Origin: Membranipora membranacea
Taxonomy: Eukaryota > Bryozoa > Gymnolaemata > Cheilostomatida > Membraniporidae
Length of the DNA: 64,000 bases
Direction: 5' to 3'
NCBI GenBank assembly: GCA_914767715.1
Contig: OU612065.1
Span: 31,928,001-31,992,000, forward strand
In this document: positions 24,851-36,385 of the stretch, one piece after another
Numbering within the stretch: the stretch's first letter is position 1
Layout of the letters: the number at the start of each line of letters is the position of its first letter
Position numbers and translations under genes: made by a program
Notes under the pieces: model-generated
Seen by the model: only the letters and a program-made list of their open reading frames with translations
Databases searched by the model: none
What the model was told of the DNA's origin: nothing

Positions 24851-27800
24851 GGAAGTCCACCATTAAAACAGACCCAGAGAGGCAGTCTGGCTTTACACCT
24901 CGAGGCTATCATACTACAGACTCTGTGAATGCTGCATTCAGTGCCAGGGCCCAGCCGATCAGATCTCATAACCAGCCATTCTCAAGCTACAGCCCACAGC
25001 ACTACCAAAGCAGCTTGGTAAGAGAAGAGATATCATTTTACCTGATACCTGATGACATGTATGATTTGATATAGCATGTTTGGTTGTATTCAGCAGTATG
25101 AGTAGTTCGAGTTAAACTTTGGACAATGTCGCTGTAAGTGGCGTTCTACTGCCAACGGTAGATGGTCTGGAATTGATGATGGAATGCCACTAGAACTGAT
25201 CCTAACCAATGCAAATGTCTATGTTTATCAATTTATATTGATACTTATTCTCTCTTACTCATAGTCATTCTACAGTTTTCCATCGTGGAATACCTGATTA
25301 AATCATCGGAAATAGAGGGAGGAGTGTTTGCAGCTTTTGTCTTGCTAGTCAAGTGTTGGCCAGATTCTCAAAACTCCCTCTAAAAAGTGAAATGAGTCAT
25401 ATCTATATAAGTTCTCAGATTATTACGGTTCTCTTTGCAGGTTTCAGCCAGTTATGATAGAGATGAAGCACCTTTAGAAGATGAGTCACACCTTCTGGTT
25501 CCGATATTCAAAGGTGAACAGGCAGACGAGGAGAGAAAACACAGACTTTTATATTCTGATGATCCGCCGAGTAGATATGGCAGTGAGGTGAGAGACTGTG
25601 ACCCTGATGACTGATAATTGCCGGGCTATGCCCTACCTACCTCACCATGCTTGACTGTGACTTACAGATGGGCAGTGCCATTTCATGCTGCGGCTTACAT
25701 ATATACATATAAAACCATTAAAACATTTAGTCGCTGAAATGTCTCCCTGCGCCATCATGGACATTGTATGGAAAATACCATTAGTGTAGTAAAGTAGTGC
25801 TGTCCGATATTGCTTGCAAGTCAAATCAATATATTGGCCACAAATCACATTTCGATATCAACGATTATTGAAATTGGAAGTTATCACTACTCGATACTGT
25901 AATACTATGTTTCATGAGAAATTTGATAATAATTGCCTATTAATAAGGCAGTTGTCTTCCCATTTAACATTGGAAGACAATCATCATATAAAGATTGTCC
26001 GATAATAGAAAGTTAATTGTCTGCATTGTAATATGGCAACAGAGAAAATAACCCTAATAGATATTGTCCCAAATAATTTTCCACCATATTTTAAAAACAT
26101 AATCCAATCTAGCCACAATAAGGCCACTATGAAAAAATCAGACCTTATCGATCGAGTTTATTGAGTATGAGGCCCAGCATGTAATGCATTATAGCTATGT
26201 ATACACTAACAGAATAAGACGTTTGAATTGAGAACTGTATGTCTTAGTTTGTATATGGCCGCATGGTGTTCCCATATTCCACCCTGTTGAACCCGCAAAC
26301 GTCAAAACGTCGCAATCTAGCGTTCCACTAACGTCGCAATCCAAAAAACGTCGCAACGAAGGGTTTTTAAAACGTCGCAAACCCACAAACGTCGCAATTT
26401 TTTAAACGTCGCAATAGCTCGAACCCACTAACGTCGCAAATGTCGCAACTCAACACAAATACGAAGTTGGCCTCTCATTTGATGCAAATTGGTGATGATG
26501 ATATGTTGCGAGAAGTAGAAAGGAGCATACAAACTGCAAAACACGGTGGGGAATTGAATATCAACATTATATATTGTGCCATGCATAATTGTTGTGTAGT
26601 TTTCAGGTTATTTGAATCATTTTTCCACTTTCTAGGGTCGTTTATTGTTACCTCAGACTCCATTAATACTGTCATAAATGGGTGCTAATCAAGATTTAGC
26701 ACAAGTAAGGCAAATATCTGCATACATGTCAAGCTTGAAATATACTGTCATGTTTGATATGGGCTATGCTTTTACACTACTTGAAATGCCATAAATGTTA
26801 AATCATTTATGCATGAATCCCTTTATCTCTTTATGACTTACCCTTTATCTACTGAATAAGGAATTTTTACATCGTTCCCAAGATGTAACTTTATGGTTTT
26901 ACACTACTTGAAATGCCATAAATGTTGAATCATTTATGCATGAATCCCTTTATCTTTTTATGACTTACCCTTTATATATATACTTTTATTGTCATTCTAC
27001 ATCATCTTTAGGAATGTTTTTCATGCAGTGACAGAACAAAAAAGAAAAAACTTAAGCGGAGAGAAAAAATACTCAAGTAACAAGAATTAATAGGATATAA
27101 AGTGCTTTGATAGTTGTTGTTTAAAATGAGTGAGTTTGGTTGCTGAGCGTATCTGAATTGGTAAAGAGTTAAAAGTTCTAGTGATTTTTTGTCTTAATTG
27201 ATCAGTGTGATAATGTAATAGGTATCTGTCTCTAAAAAAGGTTTTAGAGCTAGCTGGAATAAAGCCTTCCAAAAGAAAGTCAGGTGCAATCAAATGCAAA
27301 ATTTGGAAACCAAAAATACAGGTGAAATGACCAGCAAGGAGAGGAAAAGGAATCAGACCAAGAGATGTATGTAAATCTCTTGTATGTATTAGATGATATG
27401 GTATGTGGCTGACATTTGCTATTAGGCGGAAAGCCCTCTTTTGGAGCAAGTATATTCTTTCAAGAATATATTGTGGTGATAGGTTGCCATATATGCGGAT
27501 GCCATATATCATATGACAAAAGACATACTGGAAATAAAAGTTACGAGATGATTTACTATCTAGGAATGCCCTGCATTTCTGGAATAATGCCAAACTTTTG
27601 TTTATTTTGATGCAAATCTGGTCTACATGATCGTCCCATGTCAATGAGTCATTCAAAGTAAAACCAAGGAGTTTGGTATTGGCATTTCGGTTTAGTTTTT
27701 TATGGTTAATTTTTAGATCTAAATCTAGAGATGTGGCTCTATGAGAGGGTTGTACAAGCATATAGTGAGATTTTTTTATGTTTATCAACATCCTATTATT

Positions 27801-30042
27801 CCTACACCAACTTTCTATCAAGTGTAGATCAGTATCACATAAATTTATGGTTTTACACTACTTGAAATGCCATAAGTGTTGAATCATTTACGCATGAATC
27901 CCTTTATCTCTTTATGACTTACCCTTTATCTACTGAATAAGGAATTTATACATCATTCCCAAGATGCAACTTTATGGTTTTATGGTATGATAATAAAACC
28001 TCAACATGATACCATAGGAACCATTACCATACAATAGGATGCGATATTACACCTTGCATTGCGTAACGGCAATTGTATTTTCATCACTAGAATTATATGC
28101 AGTTTGTAAACTCAAACCCTGGGTTATGGACAAGAGACCTTGACAGTGGGTCAATGATAGTGCAGTTGACAATTTACAGAATTGAATATCGCTTTGGGAC
28201 CCAGCGGCTTATTGTTAATTGTCATGGTTATAAAATAAATGGGTTTCCCTAAAAAATTCAAGTCAAATTATAATTGGCCTCAATATACTTTGGTAATTCC
28301 ATAGATATGCATTATGGGAACCGTTAACCTCTTAAATTTTATTGAATTTGTTATTGTATACTCCCTGAAAGAGAAGTCTTCAAAGTGCCACAAGACCATG
28401 GCAAACAGTGGCCTTTCTTGACAAGCATTGCTGGAAGGAGAGGGGAACCCCTCCGACAAAGCTTGTCAAGATAGGGTAAGGGACCAGCAGATGAATTTTT
28501 TTTTTGAGATATCGTGATTTGCTTGTTTAGTAATGAAATCAATTTAAAAAAATTTCAGCTCAACTATGCCTGGGTACCCAAAGACTGTTATCCTACCTCT
28601 AAAAATTCAACTTGCTTTTGTCATCTAGCCAGCAAGTTAAGTAGTATCTATCTATTCTACCTATACATACAGTGGGCTGCCTATACTCTCTATTCAGTGG
28701 TATGGATGAGGGTCAATGAATAAAATAATAAAGAGCTGAGAAAATCTGCTGTAGCCATAGCCTACTTATTATCCATATTGATAAATAAATCTAACATGGT
28801 CAGCCAGCGCCTATATCATAGATATATATTATATATAAGACAAAACATTCTCATGGCACACAGTATTGTCTAGGAACACAGGTTTTTGTTTCCATTGATC
28901 AAACTAAAATTAACTCAATAAACATGCCCAGGGCTCTCAGATGGTTGCTCATGTACATCTGCTTGTAATCAACCAGGGGGAATGGATGTACTTTCTACCA
29001 TAACGTTTTATTTCATAAGTGGGATGTAGAAAACATGTTATGAGTCATTCTATTTTACTTTGTGAGAAAACACCTCCCAACATAATGAAAATTAAAAAAT
29101 TACATGGTATATAAAAAACGTTTGACTTTATTTATCTGGGAAATCCAAAGTGTTGCATCATGGGAAGGCTGTGCAATTTGATGGATTAAGGCCATGTCAG
29201 CAAGAGGAAAGAATATAGCACTCAATCCAACTGTGTCAACACCTCTTGACTAGTTCAATCTTTGGCTAAATCAAACATTAAGGTACATCACAAATTGGTA
29301 TGTAACTATGTCTGCTAAATAGTGATTAGCATCCCTAATATGACAGCATTAATGGATTCTGAGGTAACAACAAACGACCCTAGGAAGTGAAAAAAATGAT
29401 TCAAATAACCTGAAAAATACTCAACAATTACCCATAGCACAATATATAATGTTGATATTCGATTCCCCACCGTGTTTTGAAGTTTGTATGCTCCTTTCTA
29501 CTTCTCGCAACATATCATCATCACCAATTTGCATCAAATGAGAAGACAACTTCGTATTTTTGTTGAGTTGCGACATTTGTGAGGTTAGTGGGTTCGAGCT
29601 ATTGCGACGCTTAAAAAATTGCGACGTTTGTGGGTTTGCGACGTTTTAAAAACCCTTCGTTGCGACGTTTTTTGGATTGCGACGTTAGTGGAACGCTAGA
29701 TTGCGACGTTTTGACGTTTGCGACGTTTGTGGGTTCAACACACCCCTATGGCTGTTTTACTTCGTTGTCAGTTTTTCAAACTGTTTGGCGGCCAAAATTT
29801 CTGTGATAATATGCTAGTGGAAATTCTGTTTTCCTTCTTTATTTTTACCATGAAGAAGAAAATAATCAATTTGAAATTATTCTTTTCAGCTTAACTTGTC
29901 CAATCTGTCAGACTTGATATCAGAGGCTGATTTGAAGTCAGAGTTGAGCGGCGAAAGTTTCCTTGACTGGGATGTTGTGGATGAGATGGTCGCCATGCTG
30001 AGTAACCGAGAAGTATCTACACCTAGTACACTGAACTCCTGA
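24851..30042 (+). CDS. 3' end of an unrecognised gene (last three exons)
   Basis: Exons 24851-25017, 25441-25587 and 29890-30042 have good acceptors (TATCCAG, CTTTGCAG, TTTTCAG) and donors and join in phase, giving about 156 residues with a TGA at 30040-30042. The sequence is Ser/Pro/Gln-rich, then acidic, and ends with a conserved-looking helix around ESFLDWDVVDEMV. The helix and DWD motif faintly recall the C-terminal tails of FAT/Dachsous-type cadherins, but this is a guess and no family is claimed. The last intron contains a 3.5-kb transposon. Upstream exons are not visible; the PUS1 array lies where they would be expected. The stop codon lies at the start of a 32-bp minisatellite. Confidence 0.55.
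26770..27985. repeat. 127-bp tandem repeat split by a retrotransposon
   Basis: Units beginning TTTTACACTACTTGAAATG start at 26770, 26897 and 27851. The first two are adjacent; the third lies beyond the LINE fragment, showing that the retroelement inserted into a pre-existing repeat. Confidence 0.85.
26976..27845 (-). mobile_element. 5'-truncated non-LTR retrotransposon (LINE) fragment
   Basis: An open frame of 244 codons (27821-27087, minus) reads as the C-terminal part of a non-LTR reverse transcriptase ORF2: WCRNNRMLINIKKSHYM, then LLGFTLNDSLTWDDHV, then the thumb and C-terminal region, ending at a stop. The catalytic palm motifs lie upstream and are missing. This is the usual 5' truncation of LINE insertions of the CR1/Jockey/L2 type; the clade cannot be fixed by eye. 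The lower-coordinate edge is an AT-rich tract, consistent with the 3' tail. Confidence 0.8.
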
Positions 30043-30195
30043 AATCCATCCCAAGTTCACTGAACTCCTGAAATGTGCCAGCAGTACACTGAACCCCTGA
30101 AATTTGTCAGCAGAACATTGAACTCCTGAAATCTATCCCCAGTAGACTGAGCTCATGTAAACTGCTGGCAGTAAACTGAGCTCCTGAAACTGTCC
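30021..30195 (+). repeat. ~32-bp minisatellite overlapping the stop codon
   Basis: About six degenerate copies of a unit around AGTACACTGAACTCCTGAAA. The first copy supplies the last codons and the TGA of the upstream gene, so the repeat has grown at or just after the reading-frame end. Confidence 0.8.
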
Positions 30196-30916
30196 GCCTT
30201 TGGTGTTTCAATTGAGGAGTTTATTTTGACACGGAGGCTGCTGAACAATGTTTTGCTCAGTAATTTAAGTCCCGGGGCAATAAGTTGTCTGAAGTAGAAT
30301 AGATAAGGCTTGTGTGGATTTTTGTTTTCTTATTTTATAGAAAGTTGATACTTGACTTTTTGCATTCCTAGATTGATCCTCTCTTTGAGTGGTGTTCATT
30401 TGTTGTTGTTTATAATGTCCATTCCAGTTTTCTATGACATATCCGTCCATTCAATACAATGCTTTTATGTTCATATTGGATGCAGTTATTCTGAAACGTA
30501 ACCTTTACCAAGCTGCTGCAAGAGGAGAACCCACCTCTATACATACTACATGTTTAAGTCCAGTTTTTCTGTAACACACATCACCCAGGCACTGTTAGGT
30601 CTGACACGGCTAGAGTTCCTAGGCTACTACCTCTGCTTTTTAGTTTATCTCGTTTTAGTATAGATTTTTTATGCTTACGATATGAACATAGGTCTGACAC
30701 GACTCAACAAACAACCATAAATCCTGCTTCATTCTGGAAAGCTGACAAACACCCTGAGTTTAAACTTAAACGAAGAAAGCACTCCCTGTCACCATGAAAG
30801 TAAAACCAGAGTGTTCTAAGTTAAGATATAGCAGGAAAGAGAGAAAAGAGTAATCTAGCTCAGCTTGAACATGCTCTGAGGTGAAACTCAAGGCTCTAAG
30901 CCTGAAAATATGCAAT
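30196..30916. other. 3' UTR and intergenic sequence, nothing recognised
   Basis: AT-rich sequence after the minisatellite; no splice-supported exon, RNA gene or element boundary was seen. Confidence 0.4.
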
Positions 30917-30924
30917 ATACCCTC

Positions 30925-31339
30925 CAGGGGCGTATATTCTAAAAAATTTCACTCACTGACTTTTTAGAGATGAGCATAATGATCGGGCACAGCCCGATCC
31001 ACACGCCGTAGGCGTGGCGGGGAGGGTGTGGGAGGGGCGCTTAAGCGCCCTCCCACACGGAAATTTTTGCATATCGGTAGCAAAATAGTGCAAGCAGAGA
31101 GGTATTTCAATAGCTCACTGAGCTGTTGGGTACTTTCAGAAAACAACTCAATAGCAGTAGAAGATTACGGTAAAAATGCTCCAGTTATAAAGCATTAATT
31201 TGAAAAAAAAACTGACCTCGACAGGATTCGAACCCACAACAATCTCAGTAATAGTGATTATAAGGCAGACGCTCTACACACTGAGCTAATCAGCCACTCA
31301 CGGAAATATGTGGGCCGTGAGTGCTAATATAGGCCACTG
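30925..31339 (-). mobile_element. hAT-type MITE carrying a tRNA-like gene, copy 1
   Basis: The ends CAGGGGCGTATATT and its inverse (AATATAGGCCACTG) form short inverted repeats. ATACCCTC stands at both 30917-30924 and 31340-31347, an 8-bp target duplication as made by hAT transposases. Inside, on the minus strand, is a tRNA-like segment followed by T9, and then three strong hairpins at about 30989-31060: GATCGGGC/GCCCGATC, CACGCC/GGCGTG, and a long palindrome with GCGCTTAAGCGC at its centre. It is 415 bp long with no protein-coding capacity. A second copy is at 48174-48578. Confidence 0.9.
31212..31293 (-). repeat. tRNA-like segment with Pol III terminator
   Basis: On the minus strand there is a D-arm (GCTC/GAGC) within an A box TTAGCTCAGTGTGTAGAGC, a B box GGTTCGAATCC, partial pairing of CTGATTA with AGGTCAG at the ends, and T9 (31211-31203) immediately after. 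The anticodon region is too long and unpaired for a normal tRNA. It is flanked by a MITE end only about 45 bases away, so this is a tRNA-derived Pol III unit carried by the transposon. Confidence 0.65.
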
Positions 31340-31347
31340 ATACCCTC

Positions 31348-32694
31348 TATGCTCTATGCATCTAATGTAGGAATCACGATCAATTTCGTAGCAATTATTC
31401 CACACATAATTAGTGACTTAGAGGTGAGAAGATAATTCCCAATTTATTACCTGCCTGTTAACAGGCGGCGCCACGGTTGTCATTTTTTTCTAATTTATAA
31501 GGGTAGAAAAGACATATCTAGTGAGCCTACAGTGATTTCTACAGATATCTTACACATATGGTCAAACATGGAGTTTTCATTATTTCAGTTATGACGGAAC
31601 TGCTATTTGAAATTATTGCAATTAACTGCACCAACCAAATAAAGTTATACTTCGTTTCTATCCTACTTTGGCATGAAGCAGGAAAACTGCGATAATGGTG
31701 GTGATAAATAAACTAAGGTTAAATAATCATTTTACAAAACATTGATTTATTATTGAAGGGAATTAAAATGTGTTAACTGTTTAGTTCATTTTAAAAAGTC
31801 CTGACCAATGCGATGTATGCTCACAGCTCCCTGATTTCACTCTCAGCAGGGAGTTTGGAACTCCCTGCTCTCATTGGACATAATATAAAGGTTGTATTCA
31901 GAGTTATCTTCTGAAAAAGCCTAAATCTAGAGTTATATTCACTCTACAATTGGAAACCTTTTCCTTTGTGTTGCTAGTTAATTCAAGATGATTGGCTTAC
32001 CACCCAGCTACTGTCAAATCAGGTGGCAGCTGTATTTGGGGTCATTTCCTTGTTGAGGGTTTCCATTTCCAGCCTATTTGGAAACTGTGTGGACAATAAG
32101 GTTGGATGGGAATAAAGAAGGTTTTGTCCTTGATAAATTGTATAAAACTGAATTATCAGTAGGCATTAAGTATGGAGTGTGTTTTCTGAAGTAGCAGAGC
32201 CACAATCCATACATGTATTGGTAACATTCAGTGCTACTAAATACTGTGGTTTAAAGCTTGTCAAAAGTTTTTTTGCAACAAATCTCAAAAATTACCAATA
32301 GAGAAAGAAACATACAGAGGACAATTCACTTATTATTATTGGTTCTGAAATTAAACACTTACCAGTTTGTCCCTATCAACGGTGTGTGAATGATCTTCAG
32401 TTGTGTGTGAGGTAGTCTTGAGACTTTGTAAGGCAGTCTTGACCCTTGAGGCCTATAGTCAAGTGTATAATAAGAGCCTGTGGTCTCCTCACAGTCACAC
32501 CATAAACTAAAGTTTAGTTCATTGCTCACACACAAACAAAGCATGACATACGGATGGATAGTTAGTAGTATCAATTCACCCTTGATCCCAGCGGGCACAT
32601 TGTATGCGGCAACATGTTTCCAATGTCGCAATTGGATTGTTTCTGTCACCTGTGTTGCATGGTACACATTTAACATTCAATATCTTGTAGAGAC
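31348..32694. other. Intergenic stretch, no gene seen
   Basis: Open frames on both strands at 32359-32698 overlap each other and have no splice or family support. Nothing else was recognised. Confidence 0.4.
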
Positions 32695-32988
32695 ATAAAC
32701 GGTGCACACAAAGCAACACAGTTTTTTCCAATATGGTAACTGCGCAGTAACTACAGCTATTTTACTAACGAGTAATTTGAAGGAATACTGGCATCATATG
32801 GGTTAAAATGCTTTGCAATTTTTTTGCGAACACTCTGTGTGGCTCCAAATTGTGTGCAATTCTATTCTATTCCATTTTCTTAAAATCAAATCTAGTCTCT
32901 AAACTGCATGGGGATGATGCGTTTATGACTGCGTAGAGGCATAAATGGTGCATACAAAGCAACACAGTTTTTTCCAATATATGGTAAC

Positions 32989-34316
32989 CATGGGCGTCAG
33001 AAGGATATACCAAGGGGTGCTCATTTTAGCTGTGGAGTAGTTAGTGGCATGTGTAAGCGGGGAGGGGCGCCCTCCTGCCGACGGAAATTTTTTGAAATTC
33101 GAGACCCAAAAGAGACATTCTGGTACATAGGGGAAGGCGGGGCACGTTGAGCCATGGGGCACGTTGATCCACCCCACTTTTTTCGAATACCATTTTATGT
33201 TTCGAGTTTTCTCGTCCATCAGAGGTCATGTGACCACAGGCACCCTTTTTGAGCAGATAAAAATAACAATAGCTACTAAGGGAAGATAATTATTTAGTTT
33301 TTCATCGTTTTAAGCATAAAAAGTAAATAATGCGATAATCAACGGAAATGGCATCTATTCCCAACAAGGCGTGACTGAGAAGTTGCAACTTTTATTATGT
33401 GATAACATCATATTTAGTCTCAATTTCACCTAATCTAAACTTATCTCTGATGGAGAGATTTTGATTAACTCGAGTTGAAAGTGAAAAACAGGCTGTTGGG
33501 GCACGTTGAGCCATGCACGTCGGGGCACGTTGAGCCATGCCCTGTAGAATATAAATGTTATATGATGAAAGTGTATATGTGGTTATATGTACACAAAAAC
33601 AAAAACATTGGGATTGATGTTTCTTTAAAGTAATAAGCAATTACTCTGAGTTCACTTTTCCATTCACGTATCATCAAGTTTGCCATGTGCAAGTTTTCTT
33701 CTACCGCAAATATTTCAGATATTTTTATTTATTGTTTATTATATTTTATAGTTCAATTGAGTGAAAAAAATGCGCTGTTGCAATGAATTAGGTTGCTTTT
33801 TTTATTTCTTATGATTGTAATGAATTAAAAAGTCATGACCAGCAAAGAGATGACCATAACAGAGTGGCTCAACGTGCCCCATACAAAATGCGGACCCGGC
33901 TCAACGTGCCCCGTGCTTGGGGCACGTTGAGCCGCTTCCCGATTTTTTTTGAAACAGCAATATTTCCTTTTCTTGCTGCAATAGGTTTCTGACCTCACTC
34001 ATGTTGATGGTAGACATGAAGACCAATTTCAGTGCCAATTTTTGTTAATCTTGCACAATTCAACTGCATGTTACAATCAAATATGTAAAAACTGGCTCAA
34101 CGTACCACGCCTTCCCCTACCAGCCAACTTTTATGTATGTGCAACACCAAGCATGATACCAAAAATATTTAACAGCAACAGCCTCTTGCCCGGGCCCCGA
34201 TTGAAAGTTCTAGCGATAAAAGAAAACATTGAGTTCCAATTGTTAAAAAAAAAAAAATAATAACCTCCCAAGGGGTGCTCACTTGAGCACCCTGAGCACC
34301 CTTTCTGACGCCCATG
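32989..34316. mobile_element. hAT-type MITE (CATGGGCGTCAGAA ends), host of a nested element
   Basis: The terminal inverted repeat CATGGGCGTCAGAA is present at both ends, with the 8-bp duplication ATGGTAAC at 32981-32988 and 34317-34324. Without the nested insertion the element is about 340 bp. The tandem copy at 32695-32938 shows the empty target with a single ATGGTAAC. Confidence 0.9.
33130..34117. mobile_element. Nested 988-bp element with GGGGAAGGCG ends and TA duplication
   Basis: Inverted ends GGGGAAGGCG...ACGTTGAGCC are flanked by TA at 33128-33129 and 34118-34119. The 15-mer GGGGCACGTTGAGCC or near-copies recur inside in both orientations (about 33137, 33156, 33499, 33520, 33868, 33892, 33918, 34093), so the element is packed with internal copies of its own terminus. 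No transposase frame was recognised. It inserted into the 32989-34316 MITE. Confidence 0.85.
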
Positions 34317-34820
34317 ATGGTAACTGCACAGTAACTACAGCTACTTTACTAGAGAGTAATTTGCCAGAATACTGGCATCATATGGGATAAATTGCTTTGC
34401 AATTTGTTTGCTAACACTCTGAGTGGCTCCAAATTGTGTGCAATTCTATTTTGCACTGTTTTATTCCATTTTCTTAAAATCAAATCTAGTCTCTAAACTG
34501 CATGGGAATGATGCGTTTATGACTGCGTAGCTGTTGAATTTGTATACATTACTTGCATTTATCTCCCCTGGTAAGCTGCTAACGTTTGGTAAATCCTTGT
34601 GCCAACCCAACAGTGCAATATAAATATTTATATAAACCATTATTCAATAACTTTGAAAGATTAATACATGTTAGTGTTTTATAATAGGTTAATATACAGC
34701 CAGGGTTTTAATTACCTGCATTAAACACCACTTAATGTTCTTTGCGAATAAAGTTGAACCAGATTGTATTCGACATACTGTATGGGAGTTGCACATTGTA
34801 TGACTCAATGACTTTCCTTA

Positions 34821-34858
34821 CACGCTTCTCGGACTATTGGCTAAGATCAAAGTGTCAT
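34821..34858 (+). ncRNA. U2 snRNA 5'-end-like fragment (probably a pseudogene or SINE head)
   Basis: The stretch ACGCTTCTCGG-A-CT-A-TTGGCTAAGATCAA followed by GTGT reproduces stem-loop I of U2 snRNA with only a few differences. The branch-point recognition sequence (GTAGTA in U2) should follow but is absent, and downstream similarity is lost. It is therefore a relic of a U2 gene or an snRNA-derived SINE rather than a functional U2. Confidence 0.6.
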
Positions 34859-36064
34859 TGCCAATGGCCGATTAGTGCCAGTTCAGTTTTGGCAGCTTGC
34901 TGCACACTTATGATTAGGAGGTCCTCCATGGCCTCACCTCTAGGATGCATTCTAGTTTTCTAGAATGTATCACTTTCTCAGTATGGATTAGGGCACCTTG
35001 CGTCCCTCTCTAGGTGCAGCCCAATCTTCTGTTTCTTAGCAAACAGTAATGACTTTCCTTACACCAGTGGAAGTCTAATGGGCATACTAGTCAATATCCA
35101 CTGTGGTCTGAATCACTATGAGTAAACACACCCCTTCTAAGTAATCGATATTAAATCTAATAAATCGTAATTAAAATAAAATGCATACTGAGGTATGAAA
35201 TATTGTGTATAATTTTGCTGTCAATAAAACGCATGGTTACTATATATACAAGCCTCTAGTAAGATGTGTAGCAGAGGCAGTTTATATATCGTAACAATAT
35301 CTACTAAAATGCACCATTCCAACATATAATAGCATGACAGATTGCCACATTACCCAGACGTAGTTCAGCCTCTAAGGTAAACATCTTTCCAACATAGTTT
35401 AGATACAGTTGGGCCGGCTGGGATTGTCATAGATCTAATTTTATGTACATGTACCTTATAGAGTTATCAATGTCCAGTTCTGGAAGAGAACTAGCCACTA
35501 TTCTATGAACGGTGTTTCATAGAATGTCATAAAATGCAGCCTATGTTATGCTCTAAGAAATATTTTCAATTCTCAAGCCTATGCTTCCCTTTTACTACAT
35601 ATTGAGATGCCTAGGCTGAGCACATAAAGAGCAGGTGTAGGAAACAATCTTAGAGGCTCTACGGCACCAACAGCACTACTTTGTATGCATTGGTTGGGGT
35701 TGTTAGACTTGCCATTGCAGTTTATGCTTCACATTTGTGGTGTTTTATGTGTTGTGGCGTTCAGACTGCTGTCACATAAAGTTTCACTTTACATCTCCCT
35801 GAGAATTTCATATAACAGGCTTCCTTCATTTTGCCATGCCGGTAGCCAGCGCCTGTTTTTCATTCTCATTCAGAAGCAAAAAACAGCATCTAAATTGCCG
35901 CTGCAAATTTTAAAAAAATCATCGACTGTTTTTTTTTAGCTCATTCTGCGGCTGAAAAAGGTTTCAGCTAGGTGAAGTAGGCTATTTGCGACATGGACTG
36001 ACAGGCAGAGTTGACACACAGCAGACAGCTTCACAAGGAGAAACGGATACATCCATATAACATG
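34859..36064. other. Intergenic, no gene seen
   Basis: Short frames only (for example 35685-35939), with no splice or family support. Confidence 0.4.
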
Positions 36065-36385
36065 TAGGTAGTAGTCAATATGTTAGCTCTGATTGGTGGG
36101 TTGGGAGAAGAACAACCAATGATAGGTCATATTGTACTTTAGGAAAGTACCTTCGACCTTGATATTGCCTTAAACGGGATAGTGCATAAGATGAGGCGCT
36201 CTATCAACTGCAGTATCAGGACATGTGATGGTATGCCCTTGATCATTAAACAGATAAAAGGCAGCACAAAAGTTGGCAATGTCAAGGTTGAAGGTACTAT
36301 CCTAATTGTACCGTATGACCTGGCATTGGCTGTTCTTCTCCCCGCCCATCGATCAGAGCCAACACATTGGCTAAGTAGGTAGTAG
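36065..36385. mobile_element. Inverted-repeat (foldback/MITE-like) element
   Basis: About 110 bases at 36065-36175 pair with the reverse complement of about 36270-36385, including GGAGAAGAAC with its inverse GTTCTTCTCC, and ACCTTGATATTGCC with GGCAATGTCAAGGT. GGTAGTAG-type sequence stands at the two outer ends. Both strands carry a 66-97 codon open frame purely from this structure. Confidence 0.65.

Larger units (their letters stand above)
26285..29740. mobile_element. 3.5-kb DNA transposon-like element with ~420-bp inverted ends
   Basis: The ends read TGTTGAACCC and GGGTTCAACA, flanked by CACCC at 26280-26284 and 29741-29745, a likely 5-bp target duplication. The inverted repeats run about 26285-26699 and 29316-29740. 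Each is packed with the nonamer ACGTCGCAA or its complement, spaced irregularly in the outer 160 bases, as in foldback-type or subterminal-repeat elements. No transposase was recognised, so the copy is non-autonomous. It lies in an intron of the 24851-30042 gene and contains a 127-bp tandem repeat and a LINE fragment. Confidence 0.8.
32695..34532. repeat. ~245-bp tandem duplication, second copy split by a MITE
   Basis: The first copy (about 32695-32938) and the second (about 32940-32988 continuing at 34317-34532) share the whole segment from the CAAAGCAACACAG region to TTTATGACTGCGTAG. The first copy preserves the uninterrupted site CCAATATGGTAACTGC. Confidence 0.85.

Noticed and set aside
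26290-26460. ACGTCGCAA repeats as a CRISPR or regulatory array
   Set aside because: The same repeats appear inverted at 29580-29735, so they belong to transposon ends.
31212-31293. A functional tRNA-Ile gene
   Set aside because: The anticodon arm cannot be folded to normal size and the segment lies within a MITE. It is kept only as tRNA-like.
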